64,000 nucleotides of DNA, taken from assembly GCA_017615125.1 (NCBI GenBank), contig JAGAAS010000100.1:1-64000 (forward strand), read 5' to 3'. Within the stretch, counting starts at the first letter, position 1; each line of letters starts with the position of its first letter. The translations under genes were made by a program, and so were the position numbers. The notes under the pieces were generated by a model. It was not told the origin of the DNA. It saw only the letters and a list, made by a program, of their open reading frames with translations, and ran no database searches. Positions 1-8,442 of this stretch are shown here, piece after piece. Source of the stretch: Bacteroidaceae bacterium. Lineage in GTDB: Bacteria; Bacteroidota; Bacteroidia; Bacteroidales; Bacteroidaceae.

Positions 1-180
1 GCAGGAAAAATTATGAAGAAAGAATCTCGCCGTATGAAGAACCGATGGAGCAGCGAAGCCAAAACTGTGCTTGCACAAGTTCTGGTGAGTCGCGACAGAG
101 GAAGAGCATAGCAAAATATGCTCAAAGAAGCCGGCGAGATGTAGAAAGAAAAAATTTTTTTGAAGAAAGAATAATTTCAT
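1..180. repeat. 21-bp modular intergenic array A (8 units, interrupted)
   Basis: Units of 21 bp begin at 13, 34, 55, 76, 97, 118, 139 and 160. Units 13, 118, 139 and 160 carry the family head and tail (ATGAAGAAAGAA + TCTCGCCGT; ATGCTCAAAGAA + GCCGGCGAG; ATGTAGAAAGAA + AAAATTTTT). The four units between diverge and hold a hairpin, GAGCATA-gcaaaa-TATGCTC (104-123). Compared with array B, the middle looks like an insertion of about 84 bp (4 x 21) that preserves the register. No gene is seen before hisF. Confidence 0.75.
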
Positions 181-247
181 TTGCTCAATAAATATAAAAG
201 GAGAAGAAACTTCCCGTAAGCGAAACCTATCAACAACTGATTTTCCT

Positions 248-1003
248 ATGTTATCGAAACGAATCATTCCCTGCCTGGATGTGCGCGACGGACGTACCGT
301 GAAAGGTGTGCACTTCGAAAGCCTGCGCGATATAGGCGATGCCGTAGAACTGGGAAGCCGCTATGCCGCAGAAGGAGCGGATGAGCTGGTTTATCTTGAC
401 ATCAGCGCCTCGCTCGAAGGACGCCGCACGTTTACGCAGCTCGTCGACAGGATTGCCCGAAACATCAACATTCCCTTTACCGTCGGCGGAGGAATAAGCA
501 CCCTCGACGATGCCGAGCGCCTGCTTTCAGCGGGTGCCGACAAAGTGAGCATCAACAGCGCGGCAATCCTCCGCCCTTCGTTCATCGACGAGCTTGCAAG
601 CCAATACGGGAGCCAGTTCGTAGTCGTTGCTATCGACGCCAGGCAGATTGACGGAACGTGGCGCTGCACAACGCACGGAGGGCACAGACCTACCGAGCGC
701 GAGCTGATGGAATGGGCTCACGAGGCGCAGGAACGGGGAGCCGGCGAGATTCTCTTCACATCGATGGATCACGACGGAACACGCAACGGGTATCCTTGCG
801 ACACGTATGCCGAGCTTTGCTCCAGCCTCAGCATCCCAGTCATCGCCTCAGGAGGCGCAGGAAATGCGCAGCACGTTGCCGAAGTCCTCACTCAGGGGAA
901 GGCTGACGCAGCACTCGTCGCAGGAGTCCTGCACGAGGGAATCATAACTATCCCGCAGATAAAGGAATATCTGCATCAGCAAGGGATACCCGTAAGAATC
1001 TGA
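248..1003 (+). CDS. hisF: Imidazole glycerol phosphate synthase cyclase subunit HisF
   Basis: HisF is the cyclase half of imidazole glycerol phosphate synthase. With ammonia from HisH it turns PRFAR into IGP and AICAR, a cytosolic step of histidine biosynthesis. The 251-residue length is normal. The N-terminus has the expected start (KRIIPCLDVRDGRTVKG) with the first catalytic Asp in LDVRDG; the second is in VVAIDAR. The phosphate-binding loops (TVGGGI, ASGGAG) of the (beta/alpha)8 barrel are present. hisIE follows 55 bp downstream on the same strand, so this is the 3' part of a his operon whose earlier genes lie outside the window. Confidence 0.97.
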   Translation: MLSKRIIPCLDVRDGRTVKGVHFESLRDIGDAVELGSRYAAEGADELVYLDISASLEGRRTFTQLVDRIARNINIPFTVGGGISTLDDAERLLSAGADKVSINSAAILRPSFIDELASQYGSQFVVVAIDARQIDGTWRCTTHGGHRPTERELMEWAHEAQERGAGEILFTSMDHDGTRNGYPCDTYAELCSSLSIPVIASGGAGNAQHVAEVLTQGKADAALVAGVLHEGIITIPQIKEYLHQQGIPVRI

Positions 1004-1058
1004 AACTTCTCTTGCTGACAATTCAGACAAATAATCAAAACAAAAACAATACATCCAA

Positions 1059-1667
1059 ATGGAACTATCTTTCAAAGACTTCGATTTAACGAAAAATGCC
1101 GACGGGCTGCTTCCTGTTGTCGTGCAGGATGCTTCTACCCTCCGCGTGCTCATGCTCGGATATATGAATGAGGAAGCTTTCGCAAAGACAAAAGAGTCAG
1201 GCCTCGTCACTTTCTTCAGCCGCAGCCGACAGGCTCTGTGGACGAAAGGAGAGACTTCGGGGAACTTCCTGCACGTTGTGGAAATGTTTGCCGACTGCGA
1301 TGCCGACACCCTTCTCATTCAAGCACATCCCGACGGGCCTACCTGCCACAGAGGGACGCCTTCGTGCTGGGACACAGCCGCAGAAGAAGGATTCCTCTAC
1401 GAACTGCAAGACGTCATCCAGCAACGACACGCAAACATGCCGCTTGGGAGCTACACCACGTATCTTTTCGAGAAGGGGCTCAACCGAATGGCACAGAAAG
1501 TAGGCGAAGAAGCTGTCGAAACCATCATTGAAGCCACTTCTGGCAACCGAGAGAAATACATCGAGGAGGCTTCAGACTTGCTCTATCATCTCTTAGTGCT
1601 CAACGAGCAGATGGGAGTAAGCCTTACCGACTTGCAAAGGGAGCTCCTCTCGCGCCACAAGAAGTAG
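1059..1667 (+). CDS. hisIE: Bifunctional phosphoribosyl-AMP cyclohydrolase / phosphoribosyl-ATP pyrophosphatase
   Basis: A fused enzyme for two early histidine steps: pyrophosphohydrolysis of PR-ATP, then ring opening of PR-AMP. The N-terminal cyclohydrolase domain (about residues 1-105) shows the metal site DCDADTLL and the Zn-type cysteines in GPTCHRGTPSC. The C-terminal MazG-like pyrophosphatase domain (about 115-200) has QKVGEEAVETIIEA, with acidic residues for Mg-nucleotide binding. The 202-residue length is standard for the fusion. It is the last gene of the his transcript; a GAAAGAG/CTCTTTC hairpin lies just after the stop and before the convergent mscS gene. Confidence 0.96.
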   Translation: MELSFKDFDLTKNADGLLPVVVQDASTLRVLMLGYMNEEAFAKTKESGLVTFFSRSRQALWTKGETSGNFLHVVEMFADCDADTLLIQAHPDGPTCHRGTPSCWDTAAEEGFLYELQDVIQQRHANMPLGSYTTYLFEKGLNRMAQKVGEEAVETIIEATSGNREKYIEEASDLLYHLLVLNEQMGVSLTDLQRELLSRHKK

Positions 1668-1699
1668 CTCTTTCGGGAAAGAGGAAACAGGCGTCAGAA

Positions 1700-2569
1700 T
1701 CAGTTTGACGACTGAACAATCTGATTATAATAAGGATAAGGTATTTCGATGCCCTCGGTGTCGAAACGTTCCTTGATGCTCTTGAGAAGGTCGCACTTCA
1801 TTTCAAAAGCATTCAGCGTCGTTGTTGCCCACGCCCAGGCACGCAGGCGAATGGAACTGTCGTCGAGCGAAATGACCTTCACCCGCACTTGAGGCTTCCC
1901 AGCCTCGATGTCTGCCTCCGAGCGCACGTCGATAAGGAGCGGGTGCTGCAGGATAACGTCGCGCATCACCTCGATAGCTCTGTCGATGTTTTCCGTGTAG
2001 GCGATGTTGATTTCCACAAAGGCACACGTCTTGGGGTCAACGGCTGTGGAGTTGACGATAGTGTTTGAGTTGATTTTGCTGTTCGGCACGATGATGGTGC
2101 GGTTCTCGGCATTCAGGATGACAGTATGTCGGAGCGTAATCTCCTTCACGGTACCCCTGTTGTCGGCATCTATCTGGATATAGTCTCCCACGCGAAAGGG
2201 CTTGCTAATGATGATGAACAGCCCCCCGATGAAGTTGGAGAGGGCTTCCTGCGCCGCCAAGCCGATGGCTGCTGCCAGAATGCCGGCACTTGTGAGCAAC
2301 GAGTTGCCGATTTTCTCCATTCCCGGGATGAGAACCAACACCGACGAGATGGCTATCACGTAGATGATGAAGCGGCAGATGCGCTCGAAATAACGCCTTC
2401 CCGTGACGTCGAGCACGTTAGCCGAACGCTTATCTGCCCTGCGGAACAGACGGCGGACAACAATCAGCGCAATCTTGGCAACAATAATGATGATAAGCAC
2501 CTTCAAGCCGAAGAAAATCGGCTCTGAAAGCGGCACTCCGAAGATTTTATGGTCAAGTATCTGTTGCAT
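1700..2569 (-). CDS. Small-conductance mechanosensitive channel, MscS family
   Basis: An inner-membrane channel that opens under tension and releases solutes after osmotic downshock. The 289-residue protein has about three hydrophobic N-terminal segments (residues 18-40, 62-82, 88-120), the last being the Gly/Ala-rich pore helix (LLTSAGILAAAIGLAAQEALSN). The cytosolic MscS beta domain follows (PFRVGDYIQID, RHTVILNAENRTIIVPNSKI). The size matches E. coli MscS. It is transcribed alone from a Bacteroidetes-type promoter at 2636-2667 and converges with hisIE. Confidence 0.93.
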   Translation of the reverse strand: MQQILDHKIFGVPLSEPIFFGLKVLIIIIVAKIALIVVRRLFRRADKRSANVLDVTGRRYFERICRFIIYVIAISSVLVLIPGMEKIGNSLLTSAGILAAAIGLAAQEALSNFIGGLFIIISKPFRVGDYIQIDADNRGTVKEITLRHTVILNAENRTIIVPNSKINSNTIVNSTAVDPKTCAFVEINIAYTENIDRAIEVMRDVILQHPLLIDVRSEADIEAGKPQVRVKVISLDDSSIRLRAWAWATTTLNAFEMKCDLLKSIKERFDTEGIEIPYPYYNQIVQSSN

Positions 2570-2635
2570 TGCCTATTGATAAAAGAGGTGCGAAAAGAAA
2601 ACGAATAAGGATAAATTGTATTATCTTTGCATCGA

Positions 2636-2667
2636 CAAAGATAAGGCGAACCAAACGATAATGCAAA
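2636..2667 (-). promoter_or_regulatory. Promoter of the mscS-family gene
   Basis: On the minus strand the -7 element TATCTTTG (2643-2636) sits 20 bp from a -33 TTTG (2667-2664), the Bacteroidetes sigma-ABfr consensus. A second TATCTTTG lies on the plus strand at 2622-2629, so the two -7 boxes form an inverted repeat TTATCTTTG-N6-CAAAGATAA (2621-2644). The plus-strand box lacks a good -33. Confidence 0.7.
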
Positions 2668-2705
2668 TTTTTCGGCAAGAATAAATGCTCGGCCCTCTTC
2701 GGCGT

Positions 2706-2831
2706 ATGTTTAGAGGAGGAAAAAATATGAAGAAAGAATCTCGCCGTATGAAGAAAGAAGCCGGCGAGATGAAGAAAGAAAAAATTTTTTTGGAGAAGGG
2801 AAAATTTTTTATCGAGAAGGAAAAAACAGAA
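2706..2831. repeat. 21-bp modular intergenic array B (6 units)
   Basis: The cleanest copy of the family. Units start at 2706, 2727, 2748, 2769, 2790 and 2811, all exactly 21 bp. Units 2-4 share the head ATGAAGAAAGAA followed by the tails TCTCGCCGT, GCCGGCGAG and AAAATTTTT; units 5-6 have GGAGAAGG- and GAGAAGG-type heads. ATCTCGCCG and CGGCGAGAT can pair as a 9-bp hairpin across units 2-3. It lies between the mscS promoter and the HD gene. An uninterrupted reading frame of 47 codons (2706-2849) runs through it, an automatic result of the 7-codon unit. Confidence 0.85.
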
Positions 2832-2901
2832 ATGTGTTCCCAGCGCTGAAATATCGACAACGAAAACCTTATCGTGAAGAGAACCGACAAATGACATCCG
2901 A

Positions 2902-3438
2902 ATGAATCCGTTTGCAATCATTGAGAAATACTACGCCTCCCAGCCCGAGCTCCACAAGCTGCTTCTCGCTCACAGCACACAGGTAGCCAAGCGTGCCCTG
3001 CGTGTTGCCGACGCTCACCCTGAATTAGGACTCGACCGTCAGTTTCTTATGGAGGCTGCTCTGTTGCACGACATAGGCATCATCCGCACAAACGCCGAGC
3101 GGATATACTGCTTCGGCACCGAGCCGTACATCTGTCACGGATACCTAGGAGCCGAGATGATGCGCGCCGAAGGATTCCCCCGTCACGCGCTGGTTTGCGA
3201 GCGGCATACGGGCACAGGGCTCACCCTGCAGCAGATAATCGATTCTGGATGGCCTCTTCCGCATCGCGATATGCAGCCCCTCACGCCCGAAGAGCAAGTC
3301 ATCTGCTTTGCCGACAAGTTCTATTCAAAAACACGCCTCGAGCACGAAAAGAGCGTGGAAGAGGCGCGTCAGAGCCTGATGAAGTTCGGAGAAGAAGGCA
3401 TCAAGAAATTCGACCTTTGGTGCACGCTCTTTGGCTGA
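2902..3438 (+). CDS. HD-domain metal-dependent phosphohydrolase
   Basis: A small cytosolic HD-superfamily protein of 178 residues. The metal-binding signature is visible: His near residue 24 (LLAHSTQVAKRAL), the HD pair in EAALLHDIGI (about 50-58) and later His/Asp residues (CHGYLGAEMM, RHTGTG, ADKFYSK). It resembles the uncharacterised HDIG proteins common in Bacteroidales; the substrate cannot be told from the sequence. The start ATG follows array B, and no good promoter is seen immediately upstream. The lptD promoter follows about 45 bp after the stop. Confidence 0.85.
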   Translation: MNPFAIIEKYYASQPELHKLLLAHSTQVAKRALRVADAHPELGLDRQFLMEAALLHDIGIIRTNAERIYCFGTEPYICHGYLGAEMMRAEGFPRHALVCERHTGTGLTLQQIIDSGWPLPHRDMQPLTPEEQVICFADKFYSKTRLEHEKSVEEARQSLMKFGEEGIKKFDLWCTLFG

Positions 3439-3483
3439 AAAGTGAAGAAGACAACAAAAAAGGTTAAATTTCCCCGAAAAACA

Positions 3484-3513
3484 TTGCCGAACAGCTTTGC
3501 TTGCGTATCTTTG
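3484..3513 (+). promoter_or_regulatory. Promoter of lptD
   Basis: A -33-like TTG (3484-3486) is followed after 19 bp by the -7 box TATCTTTG (3506-3513). The expected start of transcription is near 3520, giving a very short leader before the TTG (3531) or GTG (3543) start codon. Confidence 0.7.
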
Positions 3514-3530
3514 CAAGATAAAATGCTGAA

Positions 3531-6338
3531 TTGGGAAACATCGTGGCAAAGAAAACCATCGTTGCAGGCCTCTGCTTAATGCTGCTGCTCGTCGCACAGA
3601 CTGCTGACGCACAAGGATTGCGTCTCGGGCGCCGGGCTCGCTCCGCAGCCTCAGCTACAGACAGCCTTGCCGTTCTGCCTGCCGACACTGTTCCCTCAAG
3701 CAGCATCCCCGCTGACAGCATTCCCGAAGACAGCGTGCGGAAAGAAGTCGTCGATGCGCCTGTTCACTACGAGTCAAGCGACAGCATGGTGTGGACACGG
3801 GGAGGATATGCCTACCTCTACGGAAGCGGCAAGGTCAACTACCAGAAAATAGAGCTGACAGCCGAGAACATCGCCATCAACATCGACAAAAGCGAGGTGT
3901 ACGCCGAAGGAAAGAAGGACACGCTGGGCAACGAGAAGGGACGCCCCGTCTTCAAGGAGGGAGAGACGCCCTACGAAGCCGAGACGATGAGCTATAACTT
4001 CAAGTCGCGCAAAGGCTTCATCCACAACGTCACCACTACTCAGGGCGAAGGCTACATGATAAGCCGCGATGCCAAGAAGGGTGCCGACGGCGAATTCTAC
4101 ATCCAAAACGGCAAATACACTACCTGCGAGGACCACGAGCATCCTCACTTCTACCTGCAAATGACTCGCGGCAAGGTGCGCCCGCAGAAAGACGTCGTGT
4201 TCGGTCCTGCATACCTGGTGGTGTGTGATGTTCCCCTTCCTGCCGCGATACCCTTCGGATTTTTCCCCTTCTCCACAGAGTATTCTTCCGGCTTCATCAT
4301 GCCGTCTTATGGAGATGAGCTGGAGCGTGGTTTCTACCTGAGAGACGGAGGATACTACTTCGCCTTCAACGACTATCTGGACCTGAAGTTAACGGGAGAA
4401 ATCTTCACGAAAGGTTCCTGGGGCGTGAACCTGCTTACAAACTACAGGAAGCGCTACAAGTACTCCGGCAGCGTGAACGTCAACTATCTGGTGACTGTCA
4501 ACGGAGAGAAAAACATGCCCGACTACTCCCAGTCGAAGAACTTTAAGGTTATCTGGAGCCACAGGCAGGATGCGAAGGCTAATCCTAACTCAAACTTCAG
4601 CGCCTCCGTCAACTACGCTACTACGAACTACGAGAAGAAGAACCTCTCGAGCCTTTACAATCCTTCGCTCACTTCACAAAGCCAGCGTACTTCTTCTATC
4701 AGCTACAGCCGCTCTTTCCCGGATCAGAAGCTCAATATCAGCAGCTCGTTCAACATTGCACAGAATATGCGCGACAGTACTCTGTCGCTCACGCTTCCTT
4801 CGCTCAACATTTCACTCAGCCGCATCTATCCTTTCAAGCGGAAGAAAGCGGCAGGCAATGAACGATGGTATGAGAAGATAGCTCTCAACTACACGGGAAA
4901 CCTTAGCAACAGCGTCACGTCAAAGGAGGATCAGATACTCCACACAAGCCTCGTTCGCGACTGGAAGAATGGCATGAAGCACTCCATTCCCGTCAGCGCC
5001 TCGTTTACTGTGCTGAAGTACATCAACGTAACGCCCTCGCTCAACTACACCAGCCGCTGGTATTCCTACCGCATCGATCAGTCGTGGGACGACAGCCGCA
5101 ACGTAGCTGTGAAGGATACCGTCTACGGATTCAACCGCGTGTGGAACTACAACTTTGCCGTCAGCGCCAACACCAAGCTCTACGGCTTCTTCACACCTCT
5201 TCCCTTCCTCGGCGACAAAGTCAAGATGGTGCGTCACGTGCTCACCCCCTCACTAAGCTACACCCTCGCACCCGACTTCAGCGACTCCCGCTACGGATTC
5301 TGGAAGTCCTATACCTACACCGACTCCAAGGGCGAAGTGCACACCGTCGACTACTCTCCCTACACGGGAACCCTCTACGGAACTGTAGGCAAGGGGAAGT
5401 CGGGAACCGTCAGCCTCGATGTGTCGAACAACCTCGAGATGAAGGTGAAAACAGACAAAGACAGCACGGGAGTGCGCAAAGTAAGCCTCATTGACGAGCT
5501 GGGTATGTCGATGTCGTACAACACCGCTGCTACAGTCCGCCCGTGGAGCAACCTTACTACCCGCCTCCGCATGAAGTTCACCAAGAGCTACACCTTTAGT
5601 CTCAACACCACTTGGCCTACTTACGGCTATGTGTGGAGCCAGGATGCCAACGGCAAACTTGCCATCCAGCAAGACGATCAGGAGATGTGGCTTCGCGGGC
5701 ATCTGCCCCACTTCCCAGGCATGAGCCAGAACCTCTCCTACACCTTCAACAACCAGACGTGGGGCAAGTGGAAAGAGAAAATCAACAGTCTCCTGAACGG
5801 CAAGAAGGAAGAGGAAGACTCCGACTCTGAAGGCGGAGGCGACATACAAGATGCGTCAGCGCGCCCACGAACCTCGAATACCGGCAGCAAAGGTTCCTCC
5901 TCTGGCGGAAAGAACAATACGAGCACGGAGTACGATGCAGATGGATACATGCCTTTCAGCATCCCCTGGAGCCTTTCCCTCTCGTATGGCGTCACCCTGC
6001 GCGAAAACACCACGCCAGATGCCTTCCACACACGCCCCGACGGCACCGGATACTACGGCTACAAGATCACCCAGAACCTCAATATCTCGGGAAACATCAA
6101 GATATCGAACAAATGGAACATGAACTTCTCCTCTGGCTGGGACTTCATAGACCATTCGTTCACTACCACTACGATGAACATCACACGCGACTTGCATTGC
6201 TTTGGAATGTCGTGCGGCGTGGTGCTCAGCCCCTACGTAAGCTACAACTTCTCCATCCGCGCCAACAGTTCTATGCTTGCCGACGCCCTCAAGTACGATC
6301 AGCGCTCGTCAACATCTACCAACGTCGACTGGTACTAA
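3531..6338 (+). CDS. lptD: LPS-assembly outer-membrane protein LptD (OstA-like)
   Basis: An outer-membrane beta-barrel that, with LptE, inserts lipopolysaccharide into the outer leaflet. The 935-residue protein has a signal peptide ending TADAQG, a Ser/Pro-rich spacer, an LptA/OstA-like beta-jellyroll (about 75-260, from VWTRGGYAYLYGSGKVNYQK) and a long C-terminal barrel of alternating aromatic strands ending NVDWY. An acidic Ser/Gly-rich insertion (about 760-805, EEEDSDSEGGG... GSSSGG) is probably an extracellular loop. The start is TTG at 3531 or, giving a more typical signal peptide, GTG at 3543; no in-frame ATG fits. This is the Bacteroidetes form of LptD. Confidence 0.9.
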   Translation: MGNIVAKKTIVAGLCLMLLLVAQTADAQGLRLGRRARSAASATDSLAVLPADTVPSSSIPADSIPEDSVRKEVVDAPVHYESSDSMVWTRGGYAYLYGSGKVNYQKIELTAENIAINIDKSEVYAEGKKDTLGNEKGRPVFKEGETPYEAETMSYNFKSRKGFIHNVTTTQGEGYMISRDAKKGADGEFYIQNGKYTTCEDHEHPHFYLQMTRGKVRPQKDVVFGPAYLVVCDVPLPAAIPFGFFPFSTEYSSGFIMPSYGDELERGFYLRDGGYYFAFNDYLDLKLTGEIFTKGSWGVNLLTNYRKRYKYSGSVNVNYLVTVNGEKNMPDYSQSKNFKVIWSHRQDAKANPNSNFSASVNYATTNYEKKNLSSLYNPSLTSQSQRTSSISYSRSFPDQKLNISSSFNIAQNMRDSTLSLTLPSLNISLSRIYPFKRKKAAGNERWYEKIALNYTGNLSNSVTSKEDQILHTSLVRDWKNGMKHSIPVSASFTVLKYINVTPSLNYTSRWYSYRIDQSWDDSRNVAVKDTVYGFNRVWNYNFAVSANTKLYGFFTPLPFLGDKVKMVRHVLTPSLSYTLAPDFSDSRYGFWKSYTYTDSKGEVHTVDYSPYTGTLYGTVGKGKSGTVSLDVSNNLEMKVKTDKDSTGVRKVSLIDELGMSMSYNTAATVRPWSNLTTRLRMKFTKSYTFSLNTTWPTYGYVWSQDANGKLAIQQDDQEMWLRGHLPHFPGMSQNLSYTFNNQTWGKWKEKINSLLNGKKEEEDSDSEGGGDIQDASARPRTSNTGSKGSSSGGKNNTSTEYDADGYMPFSIPWSLSLSYGVTLRENTTPDAFHTRPDGTGYYGYKITQNLNISGNIKISNKWNMNFSSGWDFIDHSFTTTTMNITRDLHCFGMSCGVVLSPYVSYNFSIRANSSMLADALKYDQRSSTSTNVDWY

Positions 6339-6367
6339 TTCATTTGATTCACTATCGTTTTCTTCTC

Positions 6368-6399
6368 GATTATCTGATTATTTGATTATCTGATTACCA
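6368..6399. repeat. 8-bp tandem repeat GATTATYT
   Basis: Four consecutive octamers GATTATCT, GATTATTT, GATTATCT and GATTACCA lie between lptD and the pectate lyase gene. The same octamer run recurs at 11637-11660. Confidence 0.7.
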
Positions 6400-6420
6400 G
6401 CATATTCCCCATCCTTCTCT

Positions 6421-8214
6421 ATGAACCGTCTCTCTCTCCTCTTCTTTCATATTTTCGCGCTTCTACTTGCTTTTCTACCCTCGCTCACAACCCGCGCCGA
6501 TGAACTCCCTGCTTTTCCCGGAGCCGAAGGAGGCGGGCGATACACGACAGGAGGACGCGGGGGAACCGTCTATTTCGTTACCTCCCTTGCCGACACCAAT
6601 ACGGGCGATAGCAAGACACATTGCGGCACCCTGCGCTGGTGTGTAGGCCAAAGCGGCAAGCGAACCATTCTTTTCCGCGTGAGCGGCATCATAGAACTCA
6701 AGAGCCGTCTTAATATCAAGAACGGAGACTTGACGATTGCTGGGCAAAGCGCCCCTGGCGATGGAATCTGCCTGAAAGACAACAGCGTATGCATCCAAGC
6801 CGACAACGTCATCATCCGCTATATGCGATTCCGCCCAGGCGACGCCAACCCTGATTTTGAAGACGATGCCATCTGGGGACGATATCAGAAAAACATCATC
6901 CTCGACCATTGCTCCATGAGCTTCTCAGTCGATGAATGTGCTTCGTTCTATGCCAACCAGAACTTCACCATGCAATGGTGCCTGCTGAGCGAATCGCTCC
7001 GCTGCTCCCTTCACGACAAAGGCAATCACGGTTACGGAGGCTTGTGGGGAGGCGAGAATGCCTCGTTCCATCATAATCTGCTGGCACATCACGACAGCCG
7101 CAACGCACGCCTCAACGGCTGGCAGCGCAAAGGGCTGAGCTACTCGCACGGAAACACCAGCGAGGAACGGGTTGATTATCGTAACAACGTGGTTTACAAC
7201 TGGGGCTCAAACAGCACCTATGGAGGCGAAGCGGCAGGAAAATACAACATCGTGAACAACTACTATCGATTTGGTCCCGCTACCAATCAGGGAGTCAGGA
7301 GTCGTTTGGTACAGATGGACAAGGATGAAAAATCATTCGTCATCGATGTGAACGGTACCAACGTTACAACCAATCACGGCATCTACTACATCAGCGGAAA
7401 CTATATGTGGGGCAATGCTACCGTTACCAATAACAACTGGAGCACTTCGGGAATCAAGAACAACACAGGAGAAGACCTTTCCAAGTGCCGCACAAACACC
7501 CCCTTTGAGTTTGAAGCTATCCCCACGCATACCGCAGAGCAGGCTTTCGAGAAAGTGCTTGCCTACGCAGGAGCTTGTCTCGCACGCGATGCACAGGATG
7601 CCCGCGTAGCCTACGAAGCAGAAGAGGGAACCTACACCTTCGAGGGCTCGAAGGGAGGAACAAAAGGCATCATCGACACTCCCGACGACGTGGGAGGCTA
7701 TTGCACCTATAGCCAGACGGCTGCTCCAAAGGATACAGATTCAGACGGAATCCCCGATGCTTGGGAATTCAGTCACGATCTTTCGCACACCGATGCCAGC
7801 GATGCCTCCGAATATGCCGACGATGGATACACTTGGCTCGAACACTATCTCAACGACCTTGTAGCCGATATCACAGCTGCTCAGTACGAAGGAGCTACCA
7901 TCAATGGAGTGCCTCTCTCCGTCGGCTCTCCCCTTCTGGAAGGACAGCAAGGAAATCTGCGCAGCTGCGACGGAACCCCTGCCGACGTCATCCTAAGCCC
8001 CGATGCAGAAGGGCGTATCAGCATCCGCGCCTCCCGTCCTGTCAAGCACGTAGCTATTCTCAGCCCTGCAGGCAGCCTGCTTGCCGCAAAGACGATGCCT
8101 GACAACACCACTCGCGACATAGTCCTCGCCCCAGCTGTCGCTACGCCATTAATACTTATCATCCGCATCACGCTGACAGACGGAACCATCCTGACAGGCA
8201 AATGCAGGCTCTGA
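6421..8214 (+). CDS. Secreted pectate lyase (PL1-like)
   Basis: A predicted secreted beta-helix lyase that cleaves polygalacturonan by beta-elimination. Signal peptide residues 1-26 (LLLAFLPSLTTRADE). The catalytic region (about 28-360) begins PAFPGAEGGGRYTTGGRGG and has the parallel-beta-helix pattern typical of Bacteroidetes pectate lyases (TIAGQSAPGDGI, IRYMRFRPGD, DHCSMSFSVDE, HHNLLAHHDSRNARLNG, YRNNVVYNWG). A Ca-binding thrombospondin-3-like stretch follows (DTDSDGIPDAWE, about 440). The C-terminus (about 535-597) resembles a degenerate secretion/sorting domain. It shares the locus with pectinesterase and rhamnogalacturonan lyase, so pectin is the likely substrate. Confidence 0.88.
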   Translation: MNRLSLLFFHIFALLLAFLPSLTTRADELPAFPGAEGGGRYTTGGRGGTVYFVTSLADTNTGDSKTHCGTLRWCVGQSGKRTILFRVSGIIELKSRLNIKNGDLTIAGQSAPGDGICLKDNSVCIQADNVIIRYMRFRPGDANPDFEDDAIWGRYQKNIILDHCSMSFSVDECASFYANQNFTMQWCLLSESLRCSLHDKGNHGYGGLWGGENASFHHNLLAHHDSRNARLNGWQRKGLSYSHGNTSEERVDYRNNVVYNWGSNSTYGGEAAGKYNIVNNYYRFGPATNQGVRSRLVQMDKDEKSFVIDVNGTNVTTNHGIYYISGNYMWGNATVTNNNWSTSGIKNNTGEDLSKCRTNTPFEFEAIPTHTAEQAFEKVLAYAGACLARDAQDARVAYEAEEGTYTFEGSKGGTKGIIDTPDDVGGYCTYSQTAAPKDTDSDGIPDAWEFSHDLSHTDASDASEYADDGYTWLEHYLNDLVADITAAQYEGATINGVPLSVGSPLLEGQQGNLRSCDGTPADVILSPDAEGRISIRASRPVKHVAILSPAGSLLAAKTMPDNTTRDIVLAPAVATPLILIIRITLTDGTILTGKCRL

Positions 8215-8232
8215 GAAACAGCTGTTGCCCTT

Positions 8233-8358
8233 AGCTATTTTTTCTTTCTTCAAAAAGAATTATTCTTTCTTCATCTCGCGAGATTCTTTCTTCATACGGC
8301 GAGATGTAGAAAGAAAAAAATTTTTTGCCTTCTTCATACGGCGAGATTCCTTCTCCAA
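8233..8358. repeat. 21-bp modular intergenic array C (6 units)
   Basis: Read on the minus strand, six 21-bp units end exactly at 8358, 8337, 8316, 8295, 8274 and 8253. Five have purine heads on the minus strand (for example ATGAAGAAAGAA + TCTCGCGAG); the unit at 8296-8316 is inverted in place and keeps the register. The array sits between two convergent genes, so it is not tied to promoters. Confidence 0.85.
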
Positions 8359-8442
8359 AAATGTATGAAGAAATCTCCCTGCCGGCATAACTGCCGACAG
8401 AGAGAAGAGGACTTCCTTCGCATGAGTCTGCGCAGGACTTGA

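Noticed and set aside
2706..2831. CRISPR array
   Set aside because: The units abut without spacers, vary in sequence and orientation, and no cas gene is present.
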